A stretch of DNA of 64,000 nt, taken from contig NZ_UTIQ01000001.1 in the NCBI RefSeq assembly GCF_900582625.1, forward strand, positions 62,001 through 126,000. Direction: 5' to 3'. The position numbers were made by a program, and so were the translations under genes. Position 1 is the stretch's first letter. Each line of letters starts with the position of its first letter. The notes under the pieces are model-generated. The model did no database searches. It saw only the letters and a list, made by a program, of their open reading frames with translations, and had not been told where the DNA came from. The stretch is from Pseudomonas viridiflava. GTDB taxonomy: Bacteria; Pseudomonadota; Gammaproteobacteria; Pseudomonadales; Pseudomonadaceae. This document shows, piece after piece, positions 8,141 to 16,785 of the stretch.

Positions 8141-9100
8141 ATGGACTTGCTGCTAATCCTGACGTACACCGCGATCTGCGTGGCCATCTTCAAAATCTTC
8201 CGAATCCCCCTGAACAAATGGACCGTGCCCACCGCCGTGCTCGGCGGCATTTTGCTGATCGGTGCGCTGATTTTTGTGATGAATTACAACCACCCCTACT
8301 CCGAGGTGGCGCGCTCGTATTTCGTCACCACGCCGGTTATTCCGGTGGTGACGGGCAAGGTCATCGAGGTGCCGGTGGAAGGCAACCGCATGATCGAAAA
8401 AGGTGACGTGCTGTTTCGCATCGATCCCAAGCCATTTGAATGGCGGGTAAAAGCCATCAAGGCGCAATTGGTGTCGGCGCGCGCCGACCAGAACCGCGCC
8501 AGCGAACTGGCCAAGCGCGAAGTGGGCAACCGTCGCAACGTCGACCTCGCCACCGCGCAAGTCGACAACCTTGAAGCGCAGTTGGGCCTGGCTCAGTTCG
8601 AACTGGACAACACCGTGGTGCGCGCGCCAGCGCGTGGCTTCGTCACCCATGTGTCGTTGCGCCCCGGCATGATGGCCAGCCAATTGCCGCTGCGCCCCTC
8701 GATGGTGTTCGTGCCGGATGAAGGTCCGTACTTCACCGCATGGATGCGCCAGAACAGCCAGCTGCGCTTGAGCGCTGGCGATGAAGCCGAAGTGGCTTTC
8801 GATGGCATTCCCGGAAAGGTATTCGCCGGTAAGGTGAAGCAAGTGCTCGGCGTAATTGGCGAGGGCCAGGTGCAACCCTCGGGCACCTTGATCAGCTATA
8901 GCGGCTCGCCGCCACCGGGGCGCGTGCCGGTGATCATCGAAATCACCGACCCCGCCTACGCCGAGTATGCCGCGCGCATGCCGGGCGGCGCTTACGGTCA
9001 GGCGGCGCTCTACAGCGAGCATTTCCACCACGTGGCCATCATGCGCAAGATTCTGCTGCGCATGGCCGCCTGGATGAACTACATCTTCCCCTTCCATTAA
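8141..9100 (+). CDS. yiaV: HlyD-family membrane fusion protein (YiaV-like)
   Basis: A 319-residue periplasmic adaptor. Two N-terminal hydrophobic segments (2-18 and 28-47) are followed by a biotinyl-lipoyl-like half (VVTGKVIEVPVEGNRMIEKGDVLFRIDP), a short alpha-hairpin (residues about 103-150), the second lipoyl half (NTVVRAPARGFVTHVSLRPGMM) and a beta-barrel domain. It starts 2 bp after the DUF3302 gene, so translation is coupled. No inner-membrane pump gene is adjacent, as in the E. coli yiaVW pair. The transported substrate is unknown. Confidence 0.88.
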   Translation: MDLLLILTYTAICVAIFKIFRIPLNKWTVPTAVLGGILLIGALIFVMNYNHPYSEVARSYFVTTPVIPVVTGKVIEVPVEGNRMIEKGDVLFRIDPKPFEWRVKAIKAQLVSARADQNRASELAKREVGNRRNVDLATAQVDNLEAQLGLAQFELDNTVVRAPARGFVTHVSLRPGMMASQLPLRPSMVFVPDEGPYFTAWMRQNSQLRLSAGDEAEVAFDGIPGKVFAGKVKQVLGVIGEGQVQPSGTLISYSGSPPPGRVPVIIEITDPAYAEYAARMPGGAYGQAALYSEHFHHVAIMRKILLRMAAWMNYIFPFH

Positions 9101-9122
9101 CAGCCCCGGCGGAGGAATCACC

Positions 9123-9947
9123 ATGGCCAACGCGAAGAAAAAACCCAGCGCCGAATCGACCGCAGGCGGCGAAAAGCTCAAACGCAAGGTGTACGACGCC
9201 GAGCTGAAAAAGCTCCACGTGGAATTGGTGAAGTTGCAGCAGTGGGTGCAGCAGGAAGGCTTGAAAGTGTGCGTGGTTTTTGAAGGCCGCGACGGCGCCG
9301 GCAAGGGCGGCACCATCAAGGCCCTGACCGAACGGGTGAGCCCGCGCGTGTTTCGCGTGGTGGCGCTACCGGCGCCCACCGAACGGGAAAAAAGCCAGAT
9401 GTACGCCCAGCGCTACATCACCCATTTGCCCGCCGCTGGCGAAGTGGTGATCTTCGACCGCAGCTGGTACAACCGCGCCGGCGTGGAACGGGTCATGGGC
9501 TTTTGTACCGACGAGCAGTCGCACACGTTTTTGAAAGTGGTGCCGCTGTTTGAAAAGATGCTCGTGCAGTCGGGCATCATTCTTCTCAAGTACTGGCTGG
9601 AAGTCAGCGCCGAAGAACAAACCCGGCGCCTGCAAGAACGCATCACCGATGGCCGTAAGCTGTGGAAACTCACGGCCATGGACGTGAAATCCTATGGCCG
9701 CTGGGACGACTACACCCGCGCCCGCGACGACATGTTCGCCGCGTCCGACTCCTCTTGGGCGCCCTGGTACATGGCCCGCTCCGAAGACAAACGGCGCGTG
9801 CGCCTGAATATCATCAGTCACCTGCTCAAGCAGATTCCCTATAAAGCCGTGGTCGACAAACAGCCGGTGAAACTGCCCAAGCGCGGGAAGATCGGCACGT
9901 ACAAGGCGGCGCCTTATCCGTTCAGGATGGTGGCTGAGAAATATTGA
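9123..9947 (+). CDS. ppk2: Polyphosphate kinase 2 (PPK2 family)
   Basis: A 274-residue cytoplasmic kinase that transfers phosphate between polyphosphate and nucleotides. Walker A is GRDGAGKGG (55-63), Walker B is FDRSWYNRAGVE (111-122), and the lid region carries the conserved basic residues around ITDGRKLWKLTAMD. The length and single domain fit the short one-domain PPK2 class; whether it prefers GDP, ADP or AMP cannot be settled by eye. GGAGG lies 7 nt before the ATG. Only 22 bp separate it from the YiaV-like gene, so it is probably the third gene of that operon. Confidence 0.93.
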   Translation: MANAKKKPSAESTAGGEKLKRKVYDAELKKLHVELVKLQQWVQQEGLKVCVVFEGRDGAGKGGTIKALTERVSPRVFRVVALPAPTEREKSQMYAQRYITHLPAAGEVVIFDRSWYNRAGVERVMGFCTDEQSHTFLKVVPLFEKMLVQSGIILLKYWLEVSAEEQTRRLQERITDGRKLWKLTAMDVKSYGRWDDYTRARDDMFAASDSSWAPWYMARSEDKRRVRLNIISHLLKQIPYKAVVDKQPVKLPKRGKIGTYKAAPYPFRMVAEKY

Positions 9948-10000
9948 GGGGTAGCGGTAACCGACAAGCCGTCTAACAGGCCCTGCCGTTTTACCGGGAA

Positions 10001-10056
10001 CGTTCGCCGTTTGCGTCGACTCCACTACGAGCGACCAATTTTGCAAACGGGGAACG
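10001..10056 (+). promoter_or_regulatory. Leader hairpin that would mask the alaE ribosome-binding site
   Basis: CGTTCGCCGTTTGC (10001-10014) pairs with GCAAACGGGGAACG (10043-10056) in 13 of 14 positions around a 28-nt loop. The right arm contains the GGGGAA that acts as Shine-Dalgarno for the TTG start at 10063. There is no T-run, so it is not an intrinsic terminator. Translational control of the exporter is an inference. Confidence 0.5.
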
Positions 10057-10062
10057 CCTACG

Positions 10063-10527
10063 TTGTCTGACTCACCCAACGCCAACGGCACTCGGTGGCG
10101 GTCTTTTGTGGCCGACACGCTTGCTCTGCTGCTGTTCTTCACCACCACCGGCATCATCAACGAGCGCTTCGTCGCGGGCATGAGCTGGCAACAGGTGTTG
10201 GAGGCCCGACTTATTGGCGCTGCATTGATGGTGTTTTGCGGACGGCCATATGGCCTGTGGCGAGATTGGGTGATGCGCTTCGCCGGCGCTGGCCGCCTGT
10301 CGCAGCTGGCCTGGGATTCCTTTGCCCTGTTGAGTTTTCAGGTGCCCATCTACGCCGCGTTGCTGGCGTTGGCCGGCGCCGACGGCGAGGCCGTGTTGCG
10401 CGGCACCCTTGGCGTAAGCGTCATCATGCTGGTATTGGGGCGCCCGTACGGCGCCTTTCTAAACGTGGTTCGACGCGAATTCGGGTTGGCTGAGGGTGGC
10501 GAACGTCCAATGTCATTGAAACGTTGA
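10063..10527 (+). CDS. alaE: L-alanine exporter AlaE
   Basis: A 154-residue inner-membrane protein matching AlaE: VADTLALLLFFTTTGIINERFVAGMSWQQVLEARLI, then CGRPYGLWRDWVMR, and a second half ending GRPYGAFLNVVRREFG. Four hydrophobic segments are visible. AlaE exports L-alanine and protects cells from toxic alanine accumulation. The start appears to be TTG at 10063, because the conserved N-terminus lies well before the first in-frame ATG (codon 40) and GGGGAA sits about 10 nt upstream. That site lies in the arm of a leader hairpin. Confidence 0.9.
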   Translation: MSDSPNANGTRWRSFVADTLALLLFFTTTGIINERFVAGMSWQQVLEARLIGAALMVFCGRPYGLWRDWVMRFAGAGRLSQLAWDSFALLSFQVPIYAALLALAGADGEAVLRGTLGVSVIMLVLGRPYGAFLNVVRREFGLAEGGERPMSLKR

Positions 10528-10553
10528 GGGCCAGCCCCGGCCCTGCTCGCTGC

Positions 10554-10874
10554 TTACCGATCCTGAGACGAGTGATCCTGCACTGCCACGTGCGGCTGTT
10601 GCGAGGCCGCTGCGCTGAACATCCCTAACGAGTCCAGCGAAGGAACACGGCCCAGGCAATTTCGGCGACACAGCACACCTGATTGCAATTCCAGAGAAAT
10701 GCGGCTGAGCGTGTCGGCGTTTTCCATCAAGCCTTGCGCTGCATCCCAGATGCGTGTGGCGGTCTGGTTGTCTTGGGCGTAGCGCGACAGCTCCATGAGC
10801 AACGTGTAGGCCCGACGGCTCTCTACCGCGTTCTGCTGCAATGACCGGAACATTAACCACGTGGAATTTGCCAT
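10554..10874 (-). CDS. Hypothetical protein, 106 residues
   Basis: A small soluble protein with no recognised family. It begins MANSTWLMFRSLQQNAVESRRAYTLLMELS and is helical for the first 65 residues, then has two Cys close together (VLCRRNCLG) and a polar tail. AGGAG lies 7 nt before the ATG at 10874, which supports a real gene. It is convergent with alaE, 26 bp away. Some pseudomonads carry similar short proteins of unknown role; nothing here assigns a function. Confidence 0.65.
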   Translation of the reverse strand: MANSTWLMFRSLQQNAVESRRAYTLLMELSRYAQDNQTATRIWDAAQGLMENADTLSRISLELQSGVLCRRNCLGRVPSLDSLGMFSAAASQQPHVAVQDHSSQDR

Positions 10875-11091
10875 GGGATTCTCCTAAGACTGAACACGCA
10901 CTGAGCAGCTGCTCGCGCTGATGTGCTTAGTTTTAGGGATGACGTCCGATCAGCTAGTAGGGAAACGCTCACGCACGCGTAGGGAACGCGGGATAGTTTG
11001 TTGATAGCGCACCAGCGCTCGGTAAGTTGCGCCAAACCATGCCCGCCTCGTAGCGCACCAGCCCGCTGGAACCCGAACCCGTGCGCAACCC

Positions 11092-11895
11092 TCACACCAC
11101 GCTGTTTCGCTGCAAATCACTGACATGCCCAACGTCGGCCGCAACCAGTCGCTCCAGCAACTCAGCGCGCGCCTGACGGCCGCCTGCGCGCACAAATTCA
11201 AGCTCTGCGGCGGTCAGCACCACGATGGGCACCAACCTCACGGGTGACAGCGGCATGTCCGCCAGCACGTCGTTGAAGTCCGGTTTAGGACCGCCGAGCA
11301 GCACGCCGAGGGCGTCGTCTTCGGTCACGAAATGGGCCGGCAGTGCCGCGCCGATGGCGCGCGATTGGCTGACGCCCGGCAGCTCCATCGACAACGCCCC
11401 GTATTGCTCTAACTGCGCGGTAATGCCACCGGCGTCCGCCACAATCTGCGCGACGTGTTCGAGCAGTTCAAAGGCCCACGATGCACTTAACGTCGATACA
11501 TCGCCGGGCGTGCCGCGATGCGCCTCAGCAATGTCTGCCGTTTCAACAAACAGCTCCATTTCAAAGCCGTTGCCGAACCCTTCGGCATCATCGAACGGAT
11601 CGCTCAGGCCATCGCTGGCCAGAATAATGCGCTCACCACGGCGCACCACGCGGTACGCCTGGCGAGTCGACGGCCACGCCGGCCCGCCTGTGAATGAAGG
11701 GCTGAGAAAATACCCCAGCACATCCTTTTCCACGCTTCCCACGCTCTGCCAGTGACGGTCCAGCGCGGCATGGGTGGCCCTGCGCGCTTCGTCAGCACTG
11801 TCTACCAGAGAAGGCTCCGCCAGGCAGGTTGCCGGCTCGGCGGTGGATGCGGTGGAGGGGCGAAGTGCGTTACGCAATCTGTCGAATAAGCTCAT
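11092..11895 (-). CDS. Suppressor-of-fused (SUFU)-like domain protein
   Basis: A 267-residue soluble protein. The stretch RIILASDGLSDPFDD...GFGNGFEMELFVET and the end region SPVRLVPIVVLTAAELEFVRAGGRQARAELLERL resemble bacterial SUFU-domain proteins, often annotated as suppressor of fused and linked in some lineages to immunity or housekeeping scaffolds. The ATG at 11895 is chosen because AAGGAT lies 7 nt upstream; the earlier in-frame ATG at 11910 has none. It stands alone, flanked by a hypothetical gene and a pair of REP elements. The family assignment is by pattern only. Confidence 0.6.
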   Translation of the reverse strand: MSLFDRLRNALRPSTASTAEPATCLAEPSLVDSADEARRATHAALDRHWQSVGSVEKDVLGYFLSPSFTGGPAWPSTRQAYRVVRRGERIILASDGLSDPFDDAEGFGNGFEMELFVETADIAEAHRGTPGDVSTLSASWAFELLEHVAQIVADAGGITAQLEQYGALSMELPGVSQSRAIGAALPAHFVTEDDALGVLLGGPKPDFNDVLADMPLSPVRLVPIVVLTAAELEFVRAGGRQARAELLERLVAADVGHVSDLQRNSVV

Positions 11896-11942
11896 GGGCA
11901 ATCCTTGCATGAAGAAATGAAGAGCCGGTCAAACGCGGTCTC

Positions 11943-12005
11943 TGTAGGAGCGAGCTTGCTCGCGAAGCTTTTAACCAACATAGAAGCGAGCTTGCTCGCG
12001 AAGCG
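11943..12005. repeat. Two direct REP elements (GCGAGCTTGCTCGC)
   Basis: The palindrome GCGAGCTTGCTCGC occurs at 11950-11963 and 11986-11999, each followed by GAAGC and the first preceded by TGTAGGA. This is a common REP type of fluorescens-group pseudomonads. The two lie in the same orientation, 36 bp apart, between a SUFU-like gene and a hexapeptide-repeat gene. Confidence 0.8.
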
Positions 12006-12023
12006 TGTGATCAACAGCCGCGC

Positions 12024-12635
12024 TTAATCGTAAGCAAACTGGTCAACCAACCCCAGCCTGGGCACCCGGCTGTGGGGCAAGAGCAAAGCGCCCGGAGCGA
12101 TAACGGCATTTGCACCGATTTTGCTGCCATCGCCCACCAGCGCGCCGAATTTGTTTACGGCCGTCTCGATCACCTGATCGCCGTGGCGAATCTTAATGGC
12201 TGCACCATCCAGCTCATTGCGGTAATTGGCGATGATTGCGCCGGCTTCGATGTTCACGCCCTCGCCAATCAATGAGTCGCCTACGAAGTTGAAATGCGCC
12301 AACTTGCTGCCCGCCAGCATAAAGCTGCTTTTGATTTCGCAGCTCGGCCCAACAATGCAATGACTGCCGAGGAAAACGCCCCCACGCAAGTACGCGCCCG
12401 CCGCAACGAATGCACCTTTACCCACAATGATGGCGCCCTTGAGCACCGCGCCTTCCTCGACGGTGGCGCTTTCGTGAATGGCGCAATCTGCGTAGCGCCG
12501 ATAGCCCTCCGGAAGCCTCGCCAGCAGCGCTTGTACGTTTTCCTCGCACGCCTGTGTCACTCGCCAAGCGGCAGCGGGAGCCAAGCCAAGCGTGTCCCAT
12601 CGGGCAATGAATGTACGGATCTCGGGTTCGTTCAA
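12024..12635 (-). CDS. Left-handed beta-helix (hexapeptide-repeat) transferase
   Basis: About 203 residues with a short helical N-terminus and then imperfect hexapeptide repeats ([LIV]-G-x4), for example VEEGAVLKGAIIVGKGAFVAAGAYLRGGVFLG and IGEGVNIEAGAIIANY. The HFNFVGDSLIGEGVN...ANYRNE stretch resembles the acetyltransferase half of GlmU, but the protein is shorter and lacks the nucleotidyltransferase domain. No ATG fits: TTG at 12635 has AGGAAG about 9 nt upstream, and TTG at 12665 is the alternative. It probably acylates an amino sugar or nucleotide sugar; the substrate is not known. It is monocistronic. Confidence 0.8.
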   Translation of the reverse strand: MNEPEIRTFIARWDTLGLAPAAAWRVTQACEENVQALLARLPEGYRRYADCAIHESATVEEGAVLKGAIIVGKGAFVAAGAYLRGGVFLGSHCIVGPSCEIKSSFMLAGSKLAHFNFVGDSLIGEGVNIEAGAIIANYRNELDGAAIKIRHGDQVIETAVNKFGALVGDGSKIGANAVIAPGALLLPHSRVPRLGLVDQFAYD

Positions 12636-12794
12636 CGCAGCGCTTCCTGTCGATTGGGCTCGCAAACGTAGATCGGCGATAGACCAATTAATTCATTCAG
12701 TGCACCCATCTGCGGGCACGCCGCGCTAGGCCAGGCGCCTTCGCGCTGATCTATGGTTGTTGCACACGCACCGTCATGTCCCGCCAGACGGCAC

Positions 12795-12821
12795 TAATGC
12801 TTATTTCCGGCCGGACGATAA
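12795..12821 (+). promoter_or_regulatory. Sigma-28 (FliA)-like promoter of the chemoreceptor gene
   Basis: TAATGCTT (12795-12802), an 11-nt spacer, then GACGATAA (12814-12821) matches the FliA consensus TAAAGTTT-N11-GCCGATAA closely in spacing and in the -10 box. It would start transcription about 30 nt before the chemoreceptor ATG at 12858. Motility-linked expression is expected for such genes. Confidence 0.6.
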
Positions 12822-12857
12822 TTTGCGTACGCCAATAACAAATCGGAAGCCCCCTGC

Positions 12858-14477
12858 ATGCGCCAGCTCAAAATCGCCCCTCGCGCCATCCTCAGTTTTT
12901 CCCTCATCGGAGTGCTGGTGATTCTGTTGGGTTTGTTTGCCATGTATCAGCTCCAATCCGTACGTCAACAAGGGGAAGACCTCTCCGATAAAGGCATTCC
13001 CAGCCTTTCAGCGCTCACCAGCGTGAACGAAAGCATGCTGCGCCTGCGCATCACGGCCTACCGCCTGCTGGTTGACCGCGACGCAGACAAACTCGTGGCA
13101 ACGGTGGCGCGTATTGATGAGCTGAGCGGCCAGGTCGATCAGGCATTGGCGCGCTATGAAAAACTGATCGACGACGACCAGGAGCGCGCCCAGTACCAAA
13201 GCTTTCAGCGCGTGGTCGGCGATTACAAGGCGGCCAACCGGGAGCTGGTGCAGCTTTCCAATGCCAACCAGCCCGACGCGATGCGCGCGCTGTTGGGTGG
13301 CAACTACAAAAAAGCTTCGGATGAACTGGGCGTGCAGATGGCGCAGCTGATCAAAATCAACCTGGACGGCGCCGCCGATTCCGATAAAAAAGCGGACGAC
13401 GGATATGCCGCTGCGATGACTGGCGTGATGGTGTTTATCGCCGTCGCCGCAGTGCTCACCGGTTTTATGGCGCTGCTGTTCACCCGCAGTATCACGCGGC
13501 CATTAACCGAAGCCGTGGCCGTGGCGCAGGTGATTGCCAAGGGCGATCTCACCGAGTCGTTCGAGGCGACCGGCACCGACGAGCCCGCGCAATTACTGGC
13601 CGCGCTGAAGGTGATGCAACAAAACCTGAAGCAGACCATTTCCGCCATCGCCGACTCCTCTAACCAGCTTGCTTCTGCTGCTGAAGAACTCAACGCCGTC
13701 ACGGAAGATTCCACTCGCGGGCTGCACCAGCAGAGCAACGAGATCGACCAGGCCGCCACGGCAGTGAATGAAATGACCGCTGCGGTAGATGAGGTGGCGC
13801 GCAATGCCGTCGCCACCTTCGAGGCGTCCAAAGAATCCACCCAGACCGCCAAGCATGGTCAGCAACAGGTGACCAAAACCGTCGACTCCATTGGGCTGCT
13901 ATCGGACGACGTCACCCGTACCGCCGAACAAGTGAGAAACCTGGGCGACGGCGTGAGCAGCATCAGCAAGGTGCTCGATGTGATTCGCGCCATCGCCGAG
14001 CAAACCAACCTGCTGGCGCTCAACGCCGCCATTGAAGCGGCGCGGGCAGGCGAAGCCGGACGCGGGTTTGCCGTGGTGGCCGATGAAGTGCGCGCCTTGG
14101 CACACCGCACGCAAACCTCGACGCAGGAAATCGAGCAAATGATCGGCACCATTCAGCAAGGCTCAGCAGGCGCCATGAGTGCGATGGAAACCAGCACCCA
14201 GCGTGCTCGTCAGACCCTTGAAATTGCCCAGGACGCCGGCGGTGCCTTGCAGCGCATCACCGATGCGATCAGCCAGATCAGTGAACGAAACCTGGTGATT
14301 GCCAGCGCCTCGGAAGAGCAAGCCCAGGTGGCTCGCGAGGTTGACCGTAATCTGGTCAATATCCGCGACCTCAGCGTGCAAACCTCAGCCGGCGCCAACC
14401 AGACCACCGCTGCCAGTCAGGAACTGTCCCACCTGGCGACCAGCCTGAATGGGCTGGTGAGCCGCTTCAGGGTGTAA
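12858..14477 (+). CDS. Methyl-accepting chemotaxis protein, four-helix-bundle sensor
   Basis: A 539-residue transmembrane chemoreceptor. Transmembrane 1 spans about residues 10-32, a periplasmic four-helix-bundle ligand domain about 33-185, transmembrane 2 about 188-210, HAMP about 211-265, and a cytoplasmic signalling domain to the end. The hairpin tip [32 protein letters not shown] is canonical. No C-terminal CheR-tethering pentapeptide is present. The ligand is unknown; four-helix-bundle sensors in pseudomonads often bind organic acids or amines. It is a single gene with a sigma-28-like promoter before it and a strong terminator behind. Confidence 0.95.
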   Translation: MRQLKIAPRAILSFSLIGVLVILLGLFAMYQLQSVRQQGEDLSDKGIPSLSALTSVNESMLRLRITAYRLLVDRDADKLVATVARIDELSGQVDQALARYEKLIDDDQERAQYQSFQRVVGDYKAANRELVQLSNANQPDAMRALLGGNYKKASDELGVQMAQLIKINLDGAADSDKKADDGYAAAMTGVMVFIAVAAVLTGFMALLFTRSITRPLTEAVAVAQVIAKGDLTESFEATGTDEPAQLLAALKVMQQNLKQTISAIADSSNQLASAAEELNAVTEDSTRGLHQQSNEIDQAATAVNEMTAAVDEVARNAVATFEASKESTQTAKHGQQQVTKTVDSIGLLSDDVTRTAEQVRNLGDGVSSISKVLDVIRAIAEQTNLLALNAAIEAARAGEAGRGFAVVADEVRALAHRTQTSTQEIEQMIGTIQQGSAGAMSAMETSTQRARQTLEIAQDAGGALQRITDAISQISERNLVIASASEEQAQVAREVDRNLVNIRDLSVQTSAGANQTTAASQELSHLATSLNGLVSRFRV

Positions 14478-14492
14478 ATCTTGGCTAAAGTC

Positions 14493-14530
14493 CCACAAAA
14501 AAGCCCGGCCGACGCCGGGCTTTTTTGTGG
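14493..14530. terminator. Bidirectional intrinsic terminator
   Basis: A 17-bp perfect stem (14493-14509 with 14514-14530) has a GC core GCCCGGC/GCCGGGC, a 4-nt loop, and A-run/T-run flanks (AAAAAA before, TTTTTT after). It therefore works in both directions and ends the chemoreceptor gene and the convergent SnoaL-like gene, whose stop codon directly abuts it. Confidence 0.93.
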
Positions 14531-14917
14531 TTACACCGGCGCATCCAACAGCACCCACAGCTCGGTAATTTTGCCGTCCGTAACGTGCGCCACATCCACG
14601 CCACTGACCACCACCGGCCCGTTTTTCGGCCCGGCCTGCCAGCGCAAATAACCCAAACCGTGGTGCCCGATCGCGGGGCCGGTCGGGGTGAAAGCGAAGT
14701 CGTCGCCAAACTGTTCAAGCAACGCGCCCGCCACCTCGCTGATGGCGGCTTGGCCTTGGACGACGCCGGCCGGTTCATACAGCCTCGGCGCGCTGGCGAA
14801 CAACTCGCTCACGGCGGTGGCGCGCATAGCCGCGTTACGTTCGTTGAACACGCGCTCAAGGTTGGCGCGCAGCAGCGCGTCGAAGTCGGGTTCGTGGGGT
14901 GCTGTGGAGTCGGTCAT
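14531..14917 (-). CDS. SnoaL-like / NTF2-like protein
   Basis: A 128-residue NTF2-fold protein: DFDALLRANLERVFNERNAAMRATAVSELFASAPRLYEPAG at the front, and VVVSGVDVAHVTDGKITELWVLLDAPV at the end, the usual closing strands. It lies 59 bp downstream of a short-chain dehydrogenase on the same strand, so the two are probably co-transcribed and may act on the same small molecule. No catalytic residues can be assigned. The stop abuts a strong bidirectional terminator. Confidence 0.82.
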   Translation of the reverse strand: MTDSTAPHEPDFDALLRANLERVFNERNAAMRATAVSELFASAPRLYEPAGVVQGQAAISEVAGALLEQFGDDFAFTPTGPAIGHHGLGYLRWQAGPKNGPVVVSGVDVAHVTDGKITELWVLLDAPV

Positions 14918-14976
14918 AAGTCACCTGTTCAGAAGGTTGAAACGTCGCCGGGGTGTCGACGTTGAAAGGGTTGCTG

Positions 14977-15729
14977 TCAGGCGGTGAAGCCGCCGTCCAC
15001 AAGCAGTTCAGCGCCGCTGACAAAGCCGGCCTCAGCGCTGGCCAGATAAGCCACGGCGCTGGCGATGTCTTTGCCTTCACCGTAGCGGCCCACGGCAATG
15101 TTGGGGCGAACAAAGTCGGCAACGGCGCCGTCGGCCGGGTTCATGTCGCTGTCGGTTGGGCCGGGGTGCACGGTGTTCACGGTAATGCCGCGCGGCCCCA
15201 GGTCGCGTACCAAGCCACGGCTGAAGCCGGCCACTGCGCCCTTGGTCAGGGTGTACACCGAGGCCGTGGGGAACGCGGCGTACTGCACCATCGAGCTGCC
15301 GATGTGAATGATGCGGCCACCCTCACCCATGTGCTTGAGCGCTTGCTGCGTGGCGACGAATACGCCGGTTACGTTGACGGCCAGAATCCGTTGGAAGTCG
15401 TCGAAGGCGATGTCTTGCGGTGCGCCGAGCACGCTGATGCCGGCGTTGTTAACCAGAATATCGATGCGACCAAAACGCTCAGCCACGTCCTCGATGGCAG
15501 CGCGAACCGCGTTGGCATCGCCCGCGTCGGCGCGCAGCGCCACCGCCTGGCCGCCCGCTGCGGTAATGGCGGCAACCACGGCTTCGGCACTGCTTGCCGA
15601 GGCGTTGTAAGTGATGGCGACGGTGGCGCCGTCGGCGGCCAGGCGCTTGGCAATGGCGGCGCCGATGCTGCGCGATCCGCCGGTAACGACGGCGATTTTG
15701 CCTGTGAGTGAGCGAGTGTCAGTGGTCAT
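14977..15729 (-). CDS. Short-chain dehydrogenase/reductase (SDR)
   Basis: A 250-residue classical SDR. The cofactor motif is VTGGSRSIGAAIAKRL (TGxxxGxG variant), then NNAGI, and the catalytic Ser with Tyr-x-x-x-Lys is seen in SSMVQYAAFPTASVYTLTKGA. The C-terminus VSGAELLVDGGFTA is typical of FabG-like enzymes. It is divergent from a LysR regulator (15840) with 110 bp between, the arrangement in which LysR proteins control the neighbour. The substrate is unknown. Confidence 0.9.
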   Translation of the reverse strand: MTTDTRSLTGKIAVVTGGSRSIGAAIAKRLAADGATVAITYNASASSAEAVVAAITAAGGQAVALRADAGDANAVRAAIEDVAERFGRIDILVNNAGISVLGAPQDIAFDDFQRILAVNVTGVFVATQQALKHMGEGGRIIHIGSSMVQYAAFPTASVYTLTKGAVAGFSRGLVRDLGPRGITVNTVHPGPTDSDMNPADGAVADFVRPNIAVGRYGEGKDIASAVAYLASAEAGFVSGAELLVDGGFTA

Positions 15730-15839
15730 GGTTGAAGCCTCGTGATGGGTTAGTGAGGTTATAAGGCGCTTTTTATTCTTTCGTCAGTAGCGGGTAATCA
15801 CTAGTATTGCTTTCAAGTAGAACTTGAAGGTAATCAGCC

Positions 15840-16766
15840 GTGGAAACCTTTGCCAACCTGTTGTCATTCGTACGCAGCGCTGAAAGCGGAAGCTTTTCAG
15901 CGGCGGCGCGGCGCCTGGGGCTGACGCCAGCGGCGGTCAGCCGTAACGTCGCGCAGTTAGAGGCCAACCTTGGCGTGCGCCTATTCCAACGCAGCACCCG
16001 GCGCATCACGCTTACCGAAGCCGGCGAGCGTTTTTTACTGACTGTGGGCGGCGGCCTGGAGAGCGTTCAGGCGGCCATTGCCGACGTCACGCAAAATGCC
16101 GGCGAGCCAGCGGGCGTGCTACGCCTGTCGGCGGCGCCAGGTTTTGGTCGGGACATTTTGCTGCCGTTGATGCCGGCGTTTCTGCAGCGCTATCCGGGCA
16201 TCGTTCCGGAGTGGTACCTGGAAAATCGCCAGGTCGATCTGGTCGCCGAAGGGTTCGATGCGGCAATTGGTGGCGGCCTGGAATTGGCCCCCGGGCTGGT
16301 GGCGCGCGAACTGGCGCCGGCTCATTTGATTCTGGTGGCGGCGCCCGACCATCTGGCAGCACGCGGGCGCATCAAGCGCTTGGAAGACCTGAGCAAACTG
16401 GACCACCTGGCCATGCGCTCGGTGCAAACGGGCAAGGTGCGAAACTGGCTGCTGCAAGGCCCGAAAGGCCAACAGGTGCCGCTTGAATTGTCGCCGCGCC
16501 TGTTGGTCAACGACCCGCAGGCGCTGTGCCAAAGCGCCCTGCTGGGTTTGGGCGTGGCGCTGTTGGCGATGTCGGATGTGCTGCCGTATCTGCAAGACGG
16601 CCGGCTGCAGCACTTGCTGCCGGACTGGTATGTGGATGCCGGGCAGATCTCGCTGTATTTCTCCAGCCAGAAATTGCTGCCCGCGAAAACCCGGGCGTTT
16701 GTCGACTTTCTGGTCGAGCACGCCCGGGTTCAGCAATGGGCCACACGCTTTCGCGCGCGGCCTTGA
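15840..16766 (+). CDS. LysR-family transcriptional regulator
   Basis: A 308-residue LysR protein with an N-terminal winged helix-turn-helix (FVRSAESGSFSAAARRLGLTPAAVSRNVAQLEANLGVRLFQRSTRRITLTEAGERF) and an effector domain ending KTRAFVDFLVEHAR. Translation starts at GTG 15840 with GAAGG about 8 nt upstream. It is divergent from the SDR/SnoaL pair, which it probably regulates. It belongs to the CrgA/PecT-like group often placed beside oxidoreductases. Confidence 0.92.
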   Translation: METFANLLSFVRSAESGSFSAAARRLGLTPAAVSRNVAQLEANLGVRLFQRSTRRITLTEAGERFLLTVGGGLESVQAAIADVTQNAGEPAGVLRLSAAPGFGRDILLPLMPAFLQRYPGIVPEWYLENRQVDLVAEGFDAAIGGGLELAPGLVARELAPAHLILVAAPDHLAARGRIKRLEDLSKLDHLAMRSVQTGKVRNWLLQGPKGQQVPLELSPRLLVNDPQALCQSALLGLGVALLAMSDVLPYLQDGRLQHLLPDWYVDAGQISLYFSSQKLLPAKTRAFVDFLVEHARVQQWATRFRARP

Positions 16767-16785
16767 GCGGCTGCGAACGCCGCGC

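Noticed and set aside
14485..14778. A minus-strand open frame across the terminator
   Set aside because: It runs through a strong bidirectional terminator and is out of frame with the real SnoaL-like gene.
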